Below are positions 1 through 7,487 of a stretch of DNA of 38,382 nucleotides, piece by piece. The stretch is from DASVXQ01 sp046727955 (GTDB taxonomy: Bacteria; Actinomycetota; CALGFH01): the NCBI GenBank assembly GCA_046727955.1, contig JBKPDO010000396.1:1-38382 (forward strand), read 5' to 3'. The position numbers and the translations under genes are program-made. The notes under the pieces are model-generated. The model did no database searches. It had not been told where the DNA came from and saw only the letters and a list, made by a program, of their open reading frames with translations. The stretch's first letter is position 1. Every line of letters begins with the position of its first letter.

Positions 1-52
1 GCTCGTCGATCTGGGCGCGGATGCGCTCGACAGCAGATAGTCTCGGGGGCAC
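1..52 (-). CDS. 5' end of a transposase-like ORF, cut by the window edge
   Basis: Only the first 17 codons are visible, beginning at a GTG (complement of 50-52) and reading VPPRLSAVERIRAQIDE off the left edge. A strong ribosome binding site (GAGGAGG on the minus strand, around 61-67) sits about nine bases upstream, so this is a real translation start. The peptide resembles the start of Mutator/IS256-type transposases of actinobacteria (an IRAxIDELF-like stretch), but 17 residues are too few to be sure. The following 60-70 bases would be the outer end of the element. Its position next to a 5'-truncated regulator gene fits an insertion sequence end. Confidence 0.4.
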   Translation of the reverse strand, partial: MPPRLSAVERIRAQIDE

Positions 53-129
53 GGGCGTGGACCTCCTCAGCTCGAGTTGCTAGCTCTGCTGGGAGCCTAC
101 GCCCGTCCTACTTTTCCACCGCTACCCGG

Positions 130-1077
130 ACGCCACCAGCCGAGCAGACCAACTTAGTGATGGCGGTTGGACGGGCATACGAAAGCCACCAATGGGAGTT
201 GACCTGGCAGCTTGCGGCCACTCTCGCCTTCTTCTTCGAGGTCCATTCAGACTGGAGCAACTGGCGCGGGACCCACGAGTTAGGTCTGCTGGCTGCACGG
301 GAAACTGAAGACGCTGTTGGCGAAGCGTCGATGCTCCGAAGTCTTGGACGGCTCTACTGGTACGAGGGCCGCTTCGACGATGCGCTCGCCAGCTTCGAGC
401 AGGCATTGCCAGTCTTCCGGGAGGCTGGCCAGTCCCGCCTTCTTGCCTGGACGCTACGGAACCTCGGGACAGTCCACCAGCAAAGGGGCCGCTACGAGGA
501 TGCGCTTGCCAGCTTCGAGCAGGCACTACCGGTTTTCCGAGAGACGGAAGATCTCCGTGGCGAAGCATGGACCCTGCGGCCTCTGGGGGAAGTCCATCGG
601 GAGCAGGGCCGCAACCAGGAGGCAATCGACAGCTTCCAGCGCGCCGTCGTGATCTTCCGAAGGTTAGACGATCGGCTTGGGGAGGCGCTCGCAACCGTCG
701 CGTTAGGTGATACCTACCGGGTACAGGGCCAACACGACCAGGCCGCAACGCGCCTCGAACAGGCACTTCCCGTCTTCCGCCGGTTCGGCGATCGACATGC
801 CGAGGCGGTAACGCTTCGGAGCCTGGGTGACGTATACGCTGACCAGGGTCGCTACGAGGATGGGCTCACCAGCATGCAGCAGGCTCTGCTGATCTTCCGG
901 GAGTTTGGCGATCGCTACTGGGAGGCCAAGACACAGACCAGCCTTGGTCGGCTATTAGCCGCCAGAGGAGATCAGGAAGGCGCTCGAGGCGCTTGGCGCA
1001 ACGCCCTTGAAGTGTTCCAGGACCTTGACGTAGAGGTAGCCGAGGCGGCGAGGATCAGATCCTGGCTGCAAGGGTGA
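130..1077 (+). pseudogene. C-terminal TPR part of a SARP/AfsR-type regulator, 5' truncated
   Basis: An open frame runs to a stop at 1077. Its first recognisable part (EQTNLVMAVGRAYE, from about 140) matches the linker after the NB-ARC domain of SARP/AfsR-like regulators, followed by a WQLAATLAFFFE helix and about six TPR units of 40 residues (typical core GRYEDALASFEQALPVF). In that family a DNA-binding/BTAD region and a NB-ARC ATPase precede this part; both are missing. A GTG-ATG at 157-162 is the first in-frame start but has no good ribosome binding site, and homology already extends upstream of it. The gene is therefore a remnant cut by the element to its left. The 120-base TPR repeats at 382-420 and 502-540 are nearly identical in DNA. 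Base composition looks less GC-rich than the genes downstream. Confidence 0.7.
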
Positions 1078-1118
1078 GCGGACCACAAAGAAAGAAAGCC
1101 ACTGCCTCTTGAAGAGAG

Positions 1119-1172
1119 CCGGACCGCCTCGTCGCGGAACTCCGGCGGGTAGGGCCTGCGAAAGTTCGGCAC
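1119..1172 (-). pseudogene. IS3-type transposase OrfA, first 18 codons only
   Basis: The minus strand from a GTG at 1172 reads VPNFRRPYPPEFRDEAVRL and then loses all similarity. RPYPPEFRxEAVRL is the usual start of the helix-turn-helix OrfA of IS3-family elements. The fragment sits between the TPR remnant (ends 1077) and the ABC ATPase remnant (homology begins near 1180), so it marks an old insertion or deletion junction. Confidence 0.6.
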
Positions 1173-1176
1173 AGCC

Positions 1177-1640
1177 AGAGCTGGTCGAGCTGCTCGAGAT
1201 CGGCCAGGTGGTGCGCAAGCTGGTCCGGCAGCTTTCGCTTGGCGAGCGCATGAAGGTCGAGCTGGCCGGCGCCCTGCTGCACCAGCCGCGGGTGCTATTC
1301 CTGGACGAGCCGATCATCGGGCTGGACGTGGCCATGCAGCGCCGCATCCGCTCCTTCATCGCCGAGTACAACCGCCGTCACCACGCGACGATCCTGCTGA
1401 GCAGTCACTACATGGCCGACGTGCAGGCGCTGTGCCGCCGCGTCATCGTGATCCACCACGGCGCCATCCTGTTCGACGGCGAGCTGCGGGCACTGTCGGA
1501 CCAGTTCACCTCGCACAAGACCATCACTGTCACGCTCGAGGACCCCTCGGCGGCGCTCGACGGCTACGGCGAGATCGTCGACCGCGACGGCAACCGGGTG
1601 ACCATTCGGGTCGGCAAGGAGGTCACCTTGCTGGTCGCGG
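1177..1640 (+). pseudogene. ABC-2 type transporter ATPase fragment, truncated at both ends
   Basis: The frame begins in PELVELLEIGQVVRKLVR, just before the ABC signature (LSLGERMK), and continues through Walker B (VLFLDEP), the D-loop region (IIGLDVAM) and the switch histidine (LLSSHYMAD). It stops resembling the family after IRVGKEVT, near 1625-1640. The N-terminal third with Walker A and the Q-loop is missing, as is the last 20-30 residues, so it cannot be a working ATPase. The family is the DrrA-like ATPase of ABC-2 export systems; no permease remains. The open frame continues to 2017 only because it reads through the antisense of the adjoining cyclase fragment. The distal junction lies between 1640 and 1668. 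Confidence 0.8.
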
Positions 1641-1667
1641 CGTTCTGCGTAGTTCGAGTGCGGCCTC

Positions 1668-1993
1668 ACCGCGCGCAGTGCATCGTCCTCGTGCAGCGTG
1701 GGGATGCCGAAGATGCCCACGACCGCGTCGCCGATGTACTTCTCGACCGTGCCCCCGTGACGCTCGAGAGCGTGTCGCGCCCGGTCGAAGAAGCCGGACA
1801 GCACGCGGCTGAGGAACTCGGGATCGAGCCGCTCGCCGAGGCCGGTCGAGTCAATGACATCGGCGAAGAGCACGGTGACTGTCCTGCGCGTTTCCCGCGG
1901 TTCGGCCATCGTGCTGGTCAGCTTGTGCCCACAGGTGGAGCAGAAACGCGCCTGCCCGGCGTTATCACTGCCACAGCTTGGACATACAGCCAT
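1668..1993 (-). pseudogene. Adenylate/guanylate cyclase (class III), N-terminal half only
   Basis: An ATG at 1993 opens MAVCPSCGSDNAGQARFCSTCGHKL, a zinc-ribbon with two CxxC pairs. A linker and the start of a class III cyclase homology domain follow: TVTVLFADVIDSTGLGERLD holds the first metal aspartate, and VEKYIGDAVVGIFGIP the second (GDAV). Similarity ends at HEDDALRAVR, near 1668, where the antisense of the ABC ATPase remnant begins. The rest of the cyclase domain and the large ATPase/TPR region usual for this family are lost. The two genes were brought together tail to tail by one deletion or recombination event. A product would lack the C-terminal part of the catalytic fold. Confidence 0.8.
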
Positions 1994-2094
1994 GACAGAA
2001 GTGTACGAAACGAGTGATTATCGAGGAACACTATCGGTGGCTATGTCAGACCAAATCCGCCGATCGCGATGATTCCTGGTTCCGGCCTGGACCG

Positions 2095-2355
2095 TCAGGC
2101 CATGCGGGCGCGAACTTCGGGGCGGCGCAGGGGTGGGACGGTCTTCGGGGGCTGGCGTCGCGGCGGCAGGTCGCGCAGCACCTCGGCGGTCACGCGACTG
2201 ATCGCGGCGACTGCCTGCTCGAACGCCTCGTCGGTGGCGCCGGTCGGGTGGGTGATGCCGCTGACCTTGCGGACGTACTGGCGAGCGGCGGCCTCGATCT
2301 CCTCGGTGGTGGCGGGCGGATCGAGGCCCCGGAGGGTGGTGATGTTTCGGCACAT
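2095..2355 (-). CDS. DUF2277 family small protein
   Basis: 86 residues. The start is the ATG at 2353-2355, because the family begins MCRNIxTLRGLxPPAT and this protein reads MCRNITTLRGLDPPATTEEI. The whole length matches the family: AARQYVRKVSGITHPT, a helical middle, and the proline-rich tail PPRRQPPKTVPPLRRPEVRA. DUF2277 proteins are short, cytosolic and widespread in actinobacteria; no biochemical role is established. The gene stands alone, with the cyclase remnant downstream and a gap of about 170 bases upstream (2356-2528) in which I recognise nothing. Confidence 0.85.
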   Translation of the reverse strand: MCRNITTLRGLDPPATTEEIEAAARQYVRKVSGITHPTGATDEAFEQAVAAISRVTAEVLRDLPPRRQPPKTVPPLRRPEVRARMA

Positions 2356-2528
2356 GCCTGCGATCTTCGGCCACGGCGTTGGCGAGGGCAAGGGCGTCCG
2401 CCGCGGGTCAGGTGAGCCAGCCGATCACGCTGTCGAGCAGGCCGCACAGCTGGAGCGTGAGATGATGCCGAACCCCGAGACCCTCGAGATCCTCGGGAAC
2501 CTCGGGTACAGGCGGTGGTCAGGCCCGG

Positions 2529-3317
2529 TCAGCGGGTCGAGAGGGCGTCGATGCGCCTGACTTCCTGGTCGCTCAGCGAGAATCCGAGCAGGTCGAAGTT
2601 TGTCGCGATCCGCTCGCGAGTCGCCGACTTGGGGATCACTGGGATCTGGTGCTCGAGATGCCAGCGCAGCACGACCTGCGCGGGCGTCACCCCGTGACCG
2701 GCCGCGATCTCGGTCAGGACCCGATCGCCAAGGTTGGTGCCCCTGAGCGGGCTGTAGCCCTCCAGGACGACGCCGCGCCGGCGATGGTCGACCAGCCGCT
2801 GGGGGTCGTACCGCGGCGGGCTCCACGGGATCTGGTTGACCGCCGGCGCCTGCCTGGTCGCATCGATCAGCTCGTCGAGCTGCCTGGTGCTGAAGTTGCT
2901 CACGCCGACCCCGCGGGCCAAGCCGTCGTCCCGGACCGCGAGGAGCTCTCGCCAGACCCGCAGCAATACTCTGCTCTCGGGTGGCCAGTGCACCAGCCAC
3001 AGGTCGACGTAGTTGGTGCCGAGCGCCCGTAGGCTCGCGGCGAGCGTCTGGCGTTCACGGCCCACGTTTCTCGGGGGCAGCTTGGTGGTCAGGAACACGT
3101 CCTGTCGCCGCAGCCCGCTGTCGCGCAGGGCGCGTCCCACCTCCGCCTCGTTGCCGTACACCGTCGCGGTGTCGATATGGCGGTAGCCGACCTCGAGCGC
3201 GAAGCCGATGGCCTCGTAGGCCCTCTGGCCTCGCATCTGCCAGGTGCCGAACCCGACCAGCGGCATCCGCACGTCGCCGGGCAGCGCCACCGTGGGTATC
3301 TCAGAGGCCTGTGTCAT
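2529..3317 (-). CDS. Aldo/keto reductase
   Basis: 262 residues, the usual length for the 2,5-diketogluconate reductase group of the aldo/keto reductase superfamily: NADPH-dependent, single TIM barrel, cytosolic. The catalytic tetrad is complete: Asp49 and Tyr54 in GYRHIDTATVYGNE, Lys79 in LTTKLP and His110 in WLVHWPP. GVSNF and the cofactor-binding IPKSATRERI stretch near the C-terminus are also present. The start is the ATG at 3317; the region upstream has only a weak ribosome binding site, but no alternative fits the family better. The gene is transcribed alone. The substrate cannot be told from the sequence; members reduce small aldehydes, ketones and keto-sugars. Confidence 0.92.
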   Translation of the reverse strand: MTQASEIPTVALPGDVRMPLVGFGTWQMRGQRAYEAIGFALEVGYRHIDTATVYGNEAEVGRALRDSGLRRQDVFLTTKLPPRNVGRERQTLAASLRALGTNYVDLWLVHWPPESRVLLRVWRELLAVRDDGLARGVGVSNFSTRQLDELIDATRQAPAVNQIPWSPPRYDPQRLVDHRRRGVVLEGYSPLRGTNLGDRVLTEIAAGHGVTPAQVVLRWHLEHQIPVIPKSATRERIATNFDLLGFSLSDQEVRRIDALSTR

Positions 3318-3388
3318 CTGGCCAGGATATAGACGGGCGCAAGCCCCGCGGCGGCGGCAGCGCCCGCGCCTGCTGTGCCGCCGGGCCT

Positions 3389-3448
3389 GGGGTCCGGGGC
3401 CACTGAATATTCAGACCCCGGAGCAATCCGCCAGCCCCCGTACTCCGG
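3389..3448. promoter_or_regulatory. Nested inverted repeats upstream of the 50-residue membrane peptide
   Basis: A perfect 12-base palindrome, CTGAATATTCAG (3403-3414), lies inside outer arms GGGGTC (3389-3394) and GACCCC (3414-3419). A second pair, CCGGAG (3418-3423) and CTCCGG (3443-3448), follows. The region is 50-110 bases upstream of the small gene at 3502 and about 70 bases from the start of the divergent aldo/keto reductase. It could be an operator or a leader structure; I do not recognise the site. Confidence 0.35.
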
Positions 3449-3501
3449 TAGTACCTGATGAACGGGCAACGCCCGGGCACTTGATAAATCGGAGGAGCGT
3501 C

Positions 3502-3654
3502 ATGGCTGAGCAGAAGACCGGCTACCGTCGCAGGTGGGGAAAGTGGCTTGCGATCTATGGTGCGGCGGCAGTGGTCGTCTACCTGATCGTCTACTTCGTC
3601 GTGTTCTACCACGGCGGTGGCGGTGGTGGTGCAGGCGGTGGGCTAGGCTACTAG
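3502..3654 (+). CDS. 50-residue single-pass membrane peptide with glycine-rich tail
   Basis: The ATG at 3502 is preceded by a clear GGAGGA at 3491-3496. The peptide has a basic amphipathic start (MAEQKTGYRRRWGKW), one hydrophobic helix (LAIYGAAAVVVYLIVYFVVF, about residues 16-35) and a tail of YHGGGGGGAGGGLGY. Positive charges before the helix predict an N-in, C-out topology with the Gly/Tyr tail outside. I do not recognise a family. A good ribosome binding site, a coherent membrane design and a terminator immediately downstream argue that it is expressed. Its partner is unknown; the convergent neighbour is an anti-sigma factor. Confidence 0.75.
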   Translation: MAEQKTGYRRRWGKWLAIYGAAAVVVYLIVYFVVFYHGGGGGGAGGGLGY

Positions 3655-3686
3655 GCCCAGCGAGACTGAGCCAGCGAGCCAGCAAC

Positions 3687-3724
3687 GGGCCGGGCGGCGT
3701 GCGCAGGCACACCGCCCGGCCCGG
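3687..3724. terminator. Bidirectional hairpin terminator
   Basis: Arms GGGCCGGGCGGCGTGC and GCACACCGCCCGGCCC surround a loop of a few bases: 16 pairs with one C-A mismatch on the plus strand, which becomes a G-U pair on the minus strand. It lies between the stop of the small membrane peptide (3654) and that of the anti-sigma factor (3738), so it can serve both convergent genes. There is no U-tract, as is usual in high-GC actinobacteria. Confidence 0.75.
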
Positions 3725-3737
3725 TCTCTATCCGGAG

Positions 3738-4508
3738 TCAATTCCAGGACTTGACGCCGCCGAAGGTCGCGGCGAACGCCGTCTGTCCGTCCGACCGCAC
3801 GAACCGAAGCTCGTGCATGGCGGAGAGGTCGACCGGGATCTGCCCGCCCCAGGCACGGTTCCCTCCGCCAAGGACCGCCTTGCCGAGCGCCAGGTACCTG
3901 CCGTCGCGGGTCAGCGCCTGGACCTGGAGCTGGCCCTCGTCCGGGGTCTGGGGCTGCACTGTTACGACCATCCACGAGGGGTGCCCCTGGTACCCGAACA
4001 CCGTGCCGACCCGGCCCTGGGGTCCCTGCAGCGGGGCCGCGGCGAACGTGGACCCCTGCCCCTCGCCCAGCACGGCCCGGTAGCTCCGTGCGAGCTGACG
4101 ATCGCCGGACGTGGCCACGAGCACCGACCCTGCGCCGATCGCCGCCGCGAGGACCGCGGCCGCCGCGACGGCCACCCACCGCCTGCCACGCAGCCAAGCA
4201 CGCGGAACCGCTCGGACCCTACGCGGAACCGCTCGGACCCCATGAGGAACCGCTCGGACCCCACGCTGCCGTGGCGGTTCGGCGATCGCGGTGAGGACGC
4301 GGGACTCGAATCCGGCCGGAGGCTCTCGCTCCGGCGCGAGCAGGAGCAGCTCGTCACCCACAGAGGACAGCTCGGACACGAGCTGTCGGCACGCTGGGCA
4401 GTCACTCAGGTGGCGGAGGGCCGCGTCCCTGTCCTCCCCGGCCGCGATGCCGAGGGCGAGCTCGGGCGCCAGCTCCCTTACCTGCTCGCAGCCCATCTCA
4501 CCGGTCAT
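3738..4508 (-). CDS. Zinc-binding anti-sigma factor, RskA type
   Basis: 256 residues. The N-terminal zinc anti-sigma motif is His33-x3-Cys37-x2-Cys40 (HLSDCPAC). It is followed by an Arg/Pro linker, one transmembrane helix (about residues 108-132, AVAAAAVLAAAIGAG) and an extracytoplasmic RskA-like C-terminal domain. The cytoplasmic domain should bind and silence the sigma factor encoded immediately upstream; release normally follows proteolysis or a redox/zinc change. Its start overlaps the sigma gene's stop by 11 bases, so translation is coupled. The linker contains three 7-residue copies (VRAVPHG, VRAVPRR, VRAVPRA) encoded by a 21-base repeat. The activating signal is unknown. Confidence 0.9.
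   Translation of the reverse strand: MTGEMGCEQVRELAPELALGIAAGEDRDAALRHLSDCPACRQLVSELSSVGDELLLLAPEREPPAGFESRVLTAIAEPPRQRGVRAVPHGVRAVPRRVRAVPRAWLRGRRWVAVAAAAVLAAAIGAGSVLVATSGDRQLARSYRAVLGEGQGSTFAAAPLQGPQGRVGTVFGYQGHPSWMVVTVQPQTPDEGQLQVQALTRDGRYLALGKAVLGGGNRAWGGQIPVDLSAMHELRFVRSDGQTAFAATFGGVKSWN
4204..4261. repeat. Three 21-base direct repeats inside the anti-sigma gene
   Basis: The 16-base core GGAACCGCTCGGACCC occurs at 4204, 4225 and 4246, an exact 21-base period. It encodes a VRAVPxx heptad in the linker between the zinc domain and the membrane helix. Copy number could change by slippage without shifting the frame, altering the tether length. Confidence 0.85.
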
Positions 4509-5058
4509 CGGGCACCCCCAGCTCAGAGCGGAGCTTCATCATGGCCGAGCGGATCCGCGTCTTGACCGTGCCGAGCGGCAGACCGTCGAGCTCGCTCATC
4601 TCCTTCGCCGTGAAGCCGTAGAACACCGCAAGGACCAGCGCGCGCCGCTGGCCCTCTGGAAGCCGGCCAAGTGCCTCTCGCAGCGGCTCCGAGTCGACCA
4701 CCCGGGCCTGGTCCCCCTCGTCCCCGTCTTCGCGTGGTCGCCTTGCCTCCATCGCGAGAAGGACCTCCGGGTCGATCGGGTCGAAGCGTCTCGCGGGCAG
4801 CATGTTGATCGAGACATTACGGGCAATCGTCAGTAGCCATGCCGCAACCGTGCCCCGCCGCGGGTCGTACGCGGAAGCGTGGCGCCACGCGCGCACGAAC
4901 GCCTCCTGCGCCGCTTCCTCGGCGGCGCCGCCATCGCGTAGGATCGAGACCGTCAGGCCGAACACCCGACGCTGGAACCGCGCCAGGAACGCGGCGGCTG
5001 CGTCGCGGTCGCCCGATCCTAGCCCCGCGAGCAGCGATTCATCCGACAAGTTCCACAT
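4498..5058 (-). CDS. ECF RNA polymerase sigma factor
   Basis: 186 residues from the ATG at 5058 (MWNLSDESLLAGLGSGD); a GTG at 5085 would add nine residues. Neither has a convincing ribosome binding site, so the start is uncertain. Sigma region 2 spans about residues 20-90 (FLARFQRRVFGLTVSIL, then EEAAQEAFVRAWRHASAYDPRRG and AAWLLTIARN). Region 4 is near the C-terminus (LPEGQRRALVLAVFYGFTAKEMSELDGLPLGTVKTRI), with a helix-turn-helix for the -35 element. The architecture is that of SigK/SigL-type ECF factors paired with RskA-like anti-sigmas, which is what lies downstream. Three direct repeats upstream may be its control region. Confidence 0.9.
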   Translation of the reverse strand: MWNLSDESLLAGLGSGDRDAAAAFLARFQRRVFGLTVSILRDGGAAEEAAQEAFVRAWRHASAYDPRRGTVAAWLLTIARNVSINMLPARRFDPIDPEVLLAMEARRPREDGDEGDQARVVDSEPLREALGRLPEGQRRALVLAVFYGFTAKEMSELDGLPLGTVKTRIRSAMMKLRSELGVPDDR

Positions 5059-5080
5059 GACCGATGTATCCACGGCACTC

Positions 5081-5144
5081 CACACAGGGTTCTACCGGTG
5101 GAGCGCCCTTCAGGGATTGCTCTACCCACAGGGATTTCTCTACC
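5081..5144 (-). repeat. Three direct repeats upstream of the sigma factor gene
   Basis: Read on the minus strand, GGTAGAGAAATCCCTGTG (5144-5127), GGTAGAGCAATCCCTGAAG (5126-5108) and a shortened GGTAGAACCCTGTGTG (5096-5081) follow one another. The first two share a GGTAGAGnAATCCCTG core, 18 bases apart. They lie in the 100 bases between the sugar ABC ATPase stop (5163) and the sigma start, where the promoter must be. The third copy overlaps the alternative GTG start at 5085, which favours the ATG at 5058. They could be regulator sites or duplicated promoter elements. Confidence 0.6.
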
Positions 5145-5162
5145 GCCACTATGACCAGCCCC

Positions 5163-6365
5163 CTACTCTCCCTTTCTGGACGCCGCCGCCACCTCCGCCA
5201 CCGGGCGGGTGACGATCGCCTTGCCGGTGTCGCGGTCGAAGAAGTGGAAGCGCGCCGGGTTCACCGAAAGGCGGACCCGGTGGCCGGGCCTGGCGGCCGT
5301 GCGCGCATCCACCGTGGCCGTGAACACGCTGGTCCCCTCGGCGGCGACCAGCGGGATCGGCGCGCCCGCCGCCTCCTGGTCGTCCTGAACGCCCTCGACC
5401 TCCACGGGCGGGGCCTCCACCGTGAACAGCACGTGCACCTCGGAGCCCAGATCCTCGGTCACGTCCGCGGTCACCTCGATGGTGGGGCGCCGCTCGTCGC
5501 GCCACACGTCCGCGTCCTGGAAGTCCGAGGGGCGGATCCCGAGGATCACCGGGCGCCCCTGATAGCCGCGCAGCTCGGGCGGGACGGGCAGCCGGAGCCC
5601 GCCGAACTCGAGCCGGTCGCCGCTGACGGTCGCCTCGATCAGGTTCATGGCGGGCGAGCCGATGAACCCGGCGACGAACAGGTTGGCGGGGTGGTTGAAG
5701 AGGAGCTGTGGCGTGTCCACCTGCTGCAGCGCGCCGTCGCGCAGTACCGCCACCCGGTCCCCGAGGGTCATCGCCTCGACCTGGTCGTGGGTGACGTACA
5801 CGATCGTGGTCTCGAGCTGCTCGTGGAGCCGCGCCATCTCCGCGCGCATCTGCACCCGCAGCTTGGCGTCGAGGTTCGAGAGCGGCTCGTCCATCAGGAA
5901 CGCCTGCGGCTCGCGTACCATCGCCCGCCCGATCGCGACCCGCTGGCGCTGCCCGCCGGACAAGTCAGAGGGCTTGCGGGCAAGGTAGTCGAGCAGCGCG
6001 AGGGCCGTGGCCGCGTCGGTGACGCGCTGCTTCACCTTGGGCTTGGCCATCCCGCGCAGGCGCATCCCGAAGCCGATGTTCTGCTCGACCGACATGTGCG
6101 GGTACAGGGCGTAGTTCTGGAACACCATGGCGATGTCGCGGTCCTTGGGCTTCTCGTCAGTGACGATGCGGTCGCCGATGGTGATCTCGCCGAAGCTGAC
6201 CTCCTCGAGGCCGGCGATCATCCGCAGGATGGTGGTCTTGCCACAGCCCGACGGCCCGACCAGCACCATGAATTCGCCGTTGCGGATCTCCAGCGAGACG
6301 TCGCGCACCGCCAGCACGCCGCCGGAGAACTCCTTGGTCACGTGCTCAAGGACGATTCCGCCCAC
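5163..6365 (-). CDS. Sugar ABC transporter ATPase, MsmK/UgpC type
   Basis: 400 residues. The start is the GTG at 6365, six bases after an AAGGAGG (6373-6379); an upstream ATG at 6398 lacks such a site. Order: Walker A (GPSGCGKTT, residues 37-45), Q-loop (MVFQNYALYPHMSV), signature LSGGQRQRVAIGRA, Walker B (AFLMDEPLSNLDAK), switch His (VTHDQ), then a C-terminal TOBE/OB domain of about 150 residues. This length and tail are typical of the ATPases that power CUT1 sugar importers and can serve several systems. No permease adjoins it; the matching lipoprotein and permeases are at 11378-14603. It overlaps the 3' end of the sugar kinase gene by 20 bases, so the two form one operon under the palindrome at 7419. 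Confidence 0.92.
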   Translation of the reverse strand: MGGIVLEHVTKEFSGGVLAVRDVSLEIRNGEFMVLVGPSGCGKTTILRMIAGLEEVSFGEITIGDRIVTDEKPKDRDIAMVFQNYALYPHMSVEQNIGFGMRLRGMAKPKVKQRVTDAATALALLDYLARKPSDLSGGQRQRVAIGRAMVREPQAFLMDEPLSNLDAKLRVQMRAEMARLHEQLETTIVYVTHDQVEAMTLGDRVAVLRDGALQQVDTPQLLFNHPANLFVAGFIGSPAMNLIEATVSGDRLEFGGLRLPVPPELRGYQGRPVILGIRPSDFQDADVWRDERRPTIEVTADVTEDLGSEVHVLFTVEAPPVEVEGVQDDQEAAGAPIPLVAAEGTSVFTATVDARTAARPGHRVRLSVNPARFHFFDRDTGKAIVTRPVAEVAAASRKGE

Positions 6366-7389
6366 TTGGCACCTCCTTGAGGGCTCGGGCCTGGGCACCG
6401 ACGAGGCGGTCGTGGGTGAGCGAGGCGCGCAGCCGCTCGGCGGCCTCTGGAGGCGCGCCGAGCCGGTCGAGCCCGAGCAGGGCCGCCCCGACCACCGGCG
6501 GCGCGGTCACCTTCATGAGCCTGGCCGCCGGTGCGGTCGCGCCGATCCCGGCGCGGATCCGCTCGAGGAAGGCGGCGTCGTCCCGCCGGAACAGGCCGCC
6601 GCCGAGGACCACGTGCACGTCCCGGTCGGCCAGATCCAGCCTGCGGATCGCGGCTCCCACCATCGTGACCACCTCGTCCACCTGCCGCCCGACGATCTCC
6701 GCGGCGGCGCGGTCGCCGGCCTCGGCGGCGTCGAACACCAACGGGGGAAGCTCGCCGACGCGGTCCTCCCCGATCCGTCCAAGATAGATCGCCTCCACCA
6801 CGGAGAGCGCCGTCGGCAGCCCGAAGTGCTCGGGGACCAGGCGCTCGAGCGCCGTATGCGGGCCGCGGCCGTCCTCACCGCAGAGCGCGGCGCCGACCGC
6901 GGCCTCGCCGACGGCCCGGCCGCCGCCCCAGTCGCCGGAGAGCGGGCCGAGGGCAGGGAAGCGCGCCTGGGCTCCGTTCGGAGCGACGCCCGCGCAGTTC
7001 ATGCCGGCCCCGACCACGACGCCGACCCCCCAGGTCCGCTCCGTCCCCGCGCGCAGCACCGCGAAGACGTCGTTTCGCAGGAGGCTCTCGGGGGTCCAGC
7101 CGCGCCTGGCGATCTCCGGCGCAAGCAGCGCGTCGTCGGCCGGAAGGTCGAGGCCGGCGAGACACCAGACGCCGACCTCGGCCAGCGGCCGGGCCGTCGG
7201 GTCGAGACCCGCGTCGCGGCAGGCCGCTGCGATCAGCGCGCCGAGCGCCTCCATGGTGCCGTCGACGCCCAGCGCCTGGTGCGACGCGCCCGGGCCGCGG
7301 GCCGCCCCGAGCACCTCGCCGCCGGCGCCGACCAGGGCCACGTCCATCTTGGAGTTGCCGCCGTCCACGGCGAGGATCGCGGCGCTCAC
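6346..7389 (-). CDS. BadF/BadG/NAGK-type sugar kinase
   Basis: 347 residues from a GTG at 7389 with GGGGAG five bases upstream. The sequence opens with the phosphate-1 loop of the ASKHA fold (ILAVDGGNSKMDVALVGAGGEVLG). It continues with the second half of the fold (GVVVGAGMNCAGVAPNG, then LSGDWGGGRAVGEAA) and ends with an adenosine-type loop (VVLGGGLFRRDD). GDWGGG-like loops are typical of N-acetylglucosamine kinases and related glucosamine kinases in the BcrAD/BadFG family. The expected role is ATP-dependent phosphorylation of an imported amino sugar in the cytosol. It is the first gene of a two-gene operon with the sugar ABC ATPase and is divergent from the GH4 gene. The exact sugar is inferred from the family and the neighbouring glucosaminidase regulon. 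Confidence 0.85.
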   Translation of the reverse strand: MSAAILAVDGGNSKMDVALVGAGGEVLGAARGPGASHQALGVDGTMEALGALIAAACRDAGLDPTARPLAEVGVWCLAGLDLPADDALLAPEIARRGWTPESLLRNDVFAVLRAGTERTWGVGVVVGAGMNCAGVAPNGAQARFPALGPLSGDWGGGRAVGEAAVGAALCGEDGRGPHTALERLVPEHFGLPTALSVVEAIYLGRIGEDRVGELPPLVFDAAEAGDRAAAEIVGRQVDEVVTMVGAAIRRLDLADRDVHVVLGGGLFRRDDAAFLERIRAGIGATAPAARLMKVTAPPVVGAALLGLDRLGAPPEAAERLRASLTHDRLVGAQARALKEVPSGRNRP

Positions 7390-7418
7390 CCGGACTCCCC
7401 GCGCTGGCAGGGCAAATA

Positions 7419-7431
7419 AGGAAACTTTCCT
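7419..7431. promoter_or_regulatory. Probable ROK repressor operator 1
   Basis: AGGAAACTTTCCT is a perfect 6+1+6 inverted repeat, followed by AAC. It lies in the 98-base gap between the divergent kinase (start 7389) and GH4 (start 7488) genes. The same architecture recurs at 10097-10109 next to the ROK gene and, in weaker form, at 33755-33777. It could control both divergent promoters. Confidence 0.75.
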
Positions 7432-7487
7432 AACCGACCCATGCCTGGAATAATAGCAGCCGCGTTGCAAGCGACAAAGGGGTGCGT

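Noticed and set aside
1109..2017. A 302-codon open frame that looks like one ABC-type protein
   Set aside because: Only the part to about 1640 matches the ABC ATPase family; the rest is antisense to a cyclase remnant whose own frame is clear. It is a chance fusion of two fragments.
4204..4261. CRISPR-like repeats
   Set aside because: The repeats have a 21-base period, are coding and have no unique spacers. No CRISPR array or cas gene was seen in the window; the other tandem repeats are also too short.
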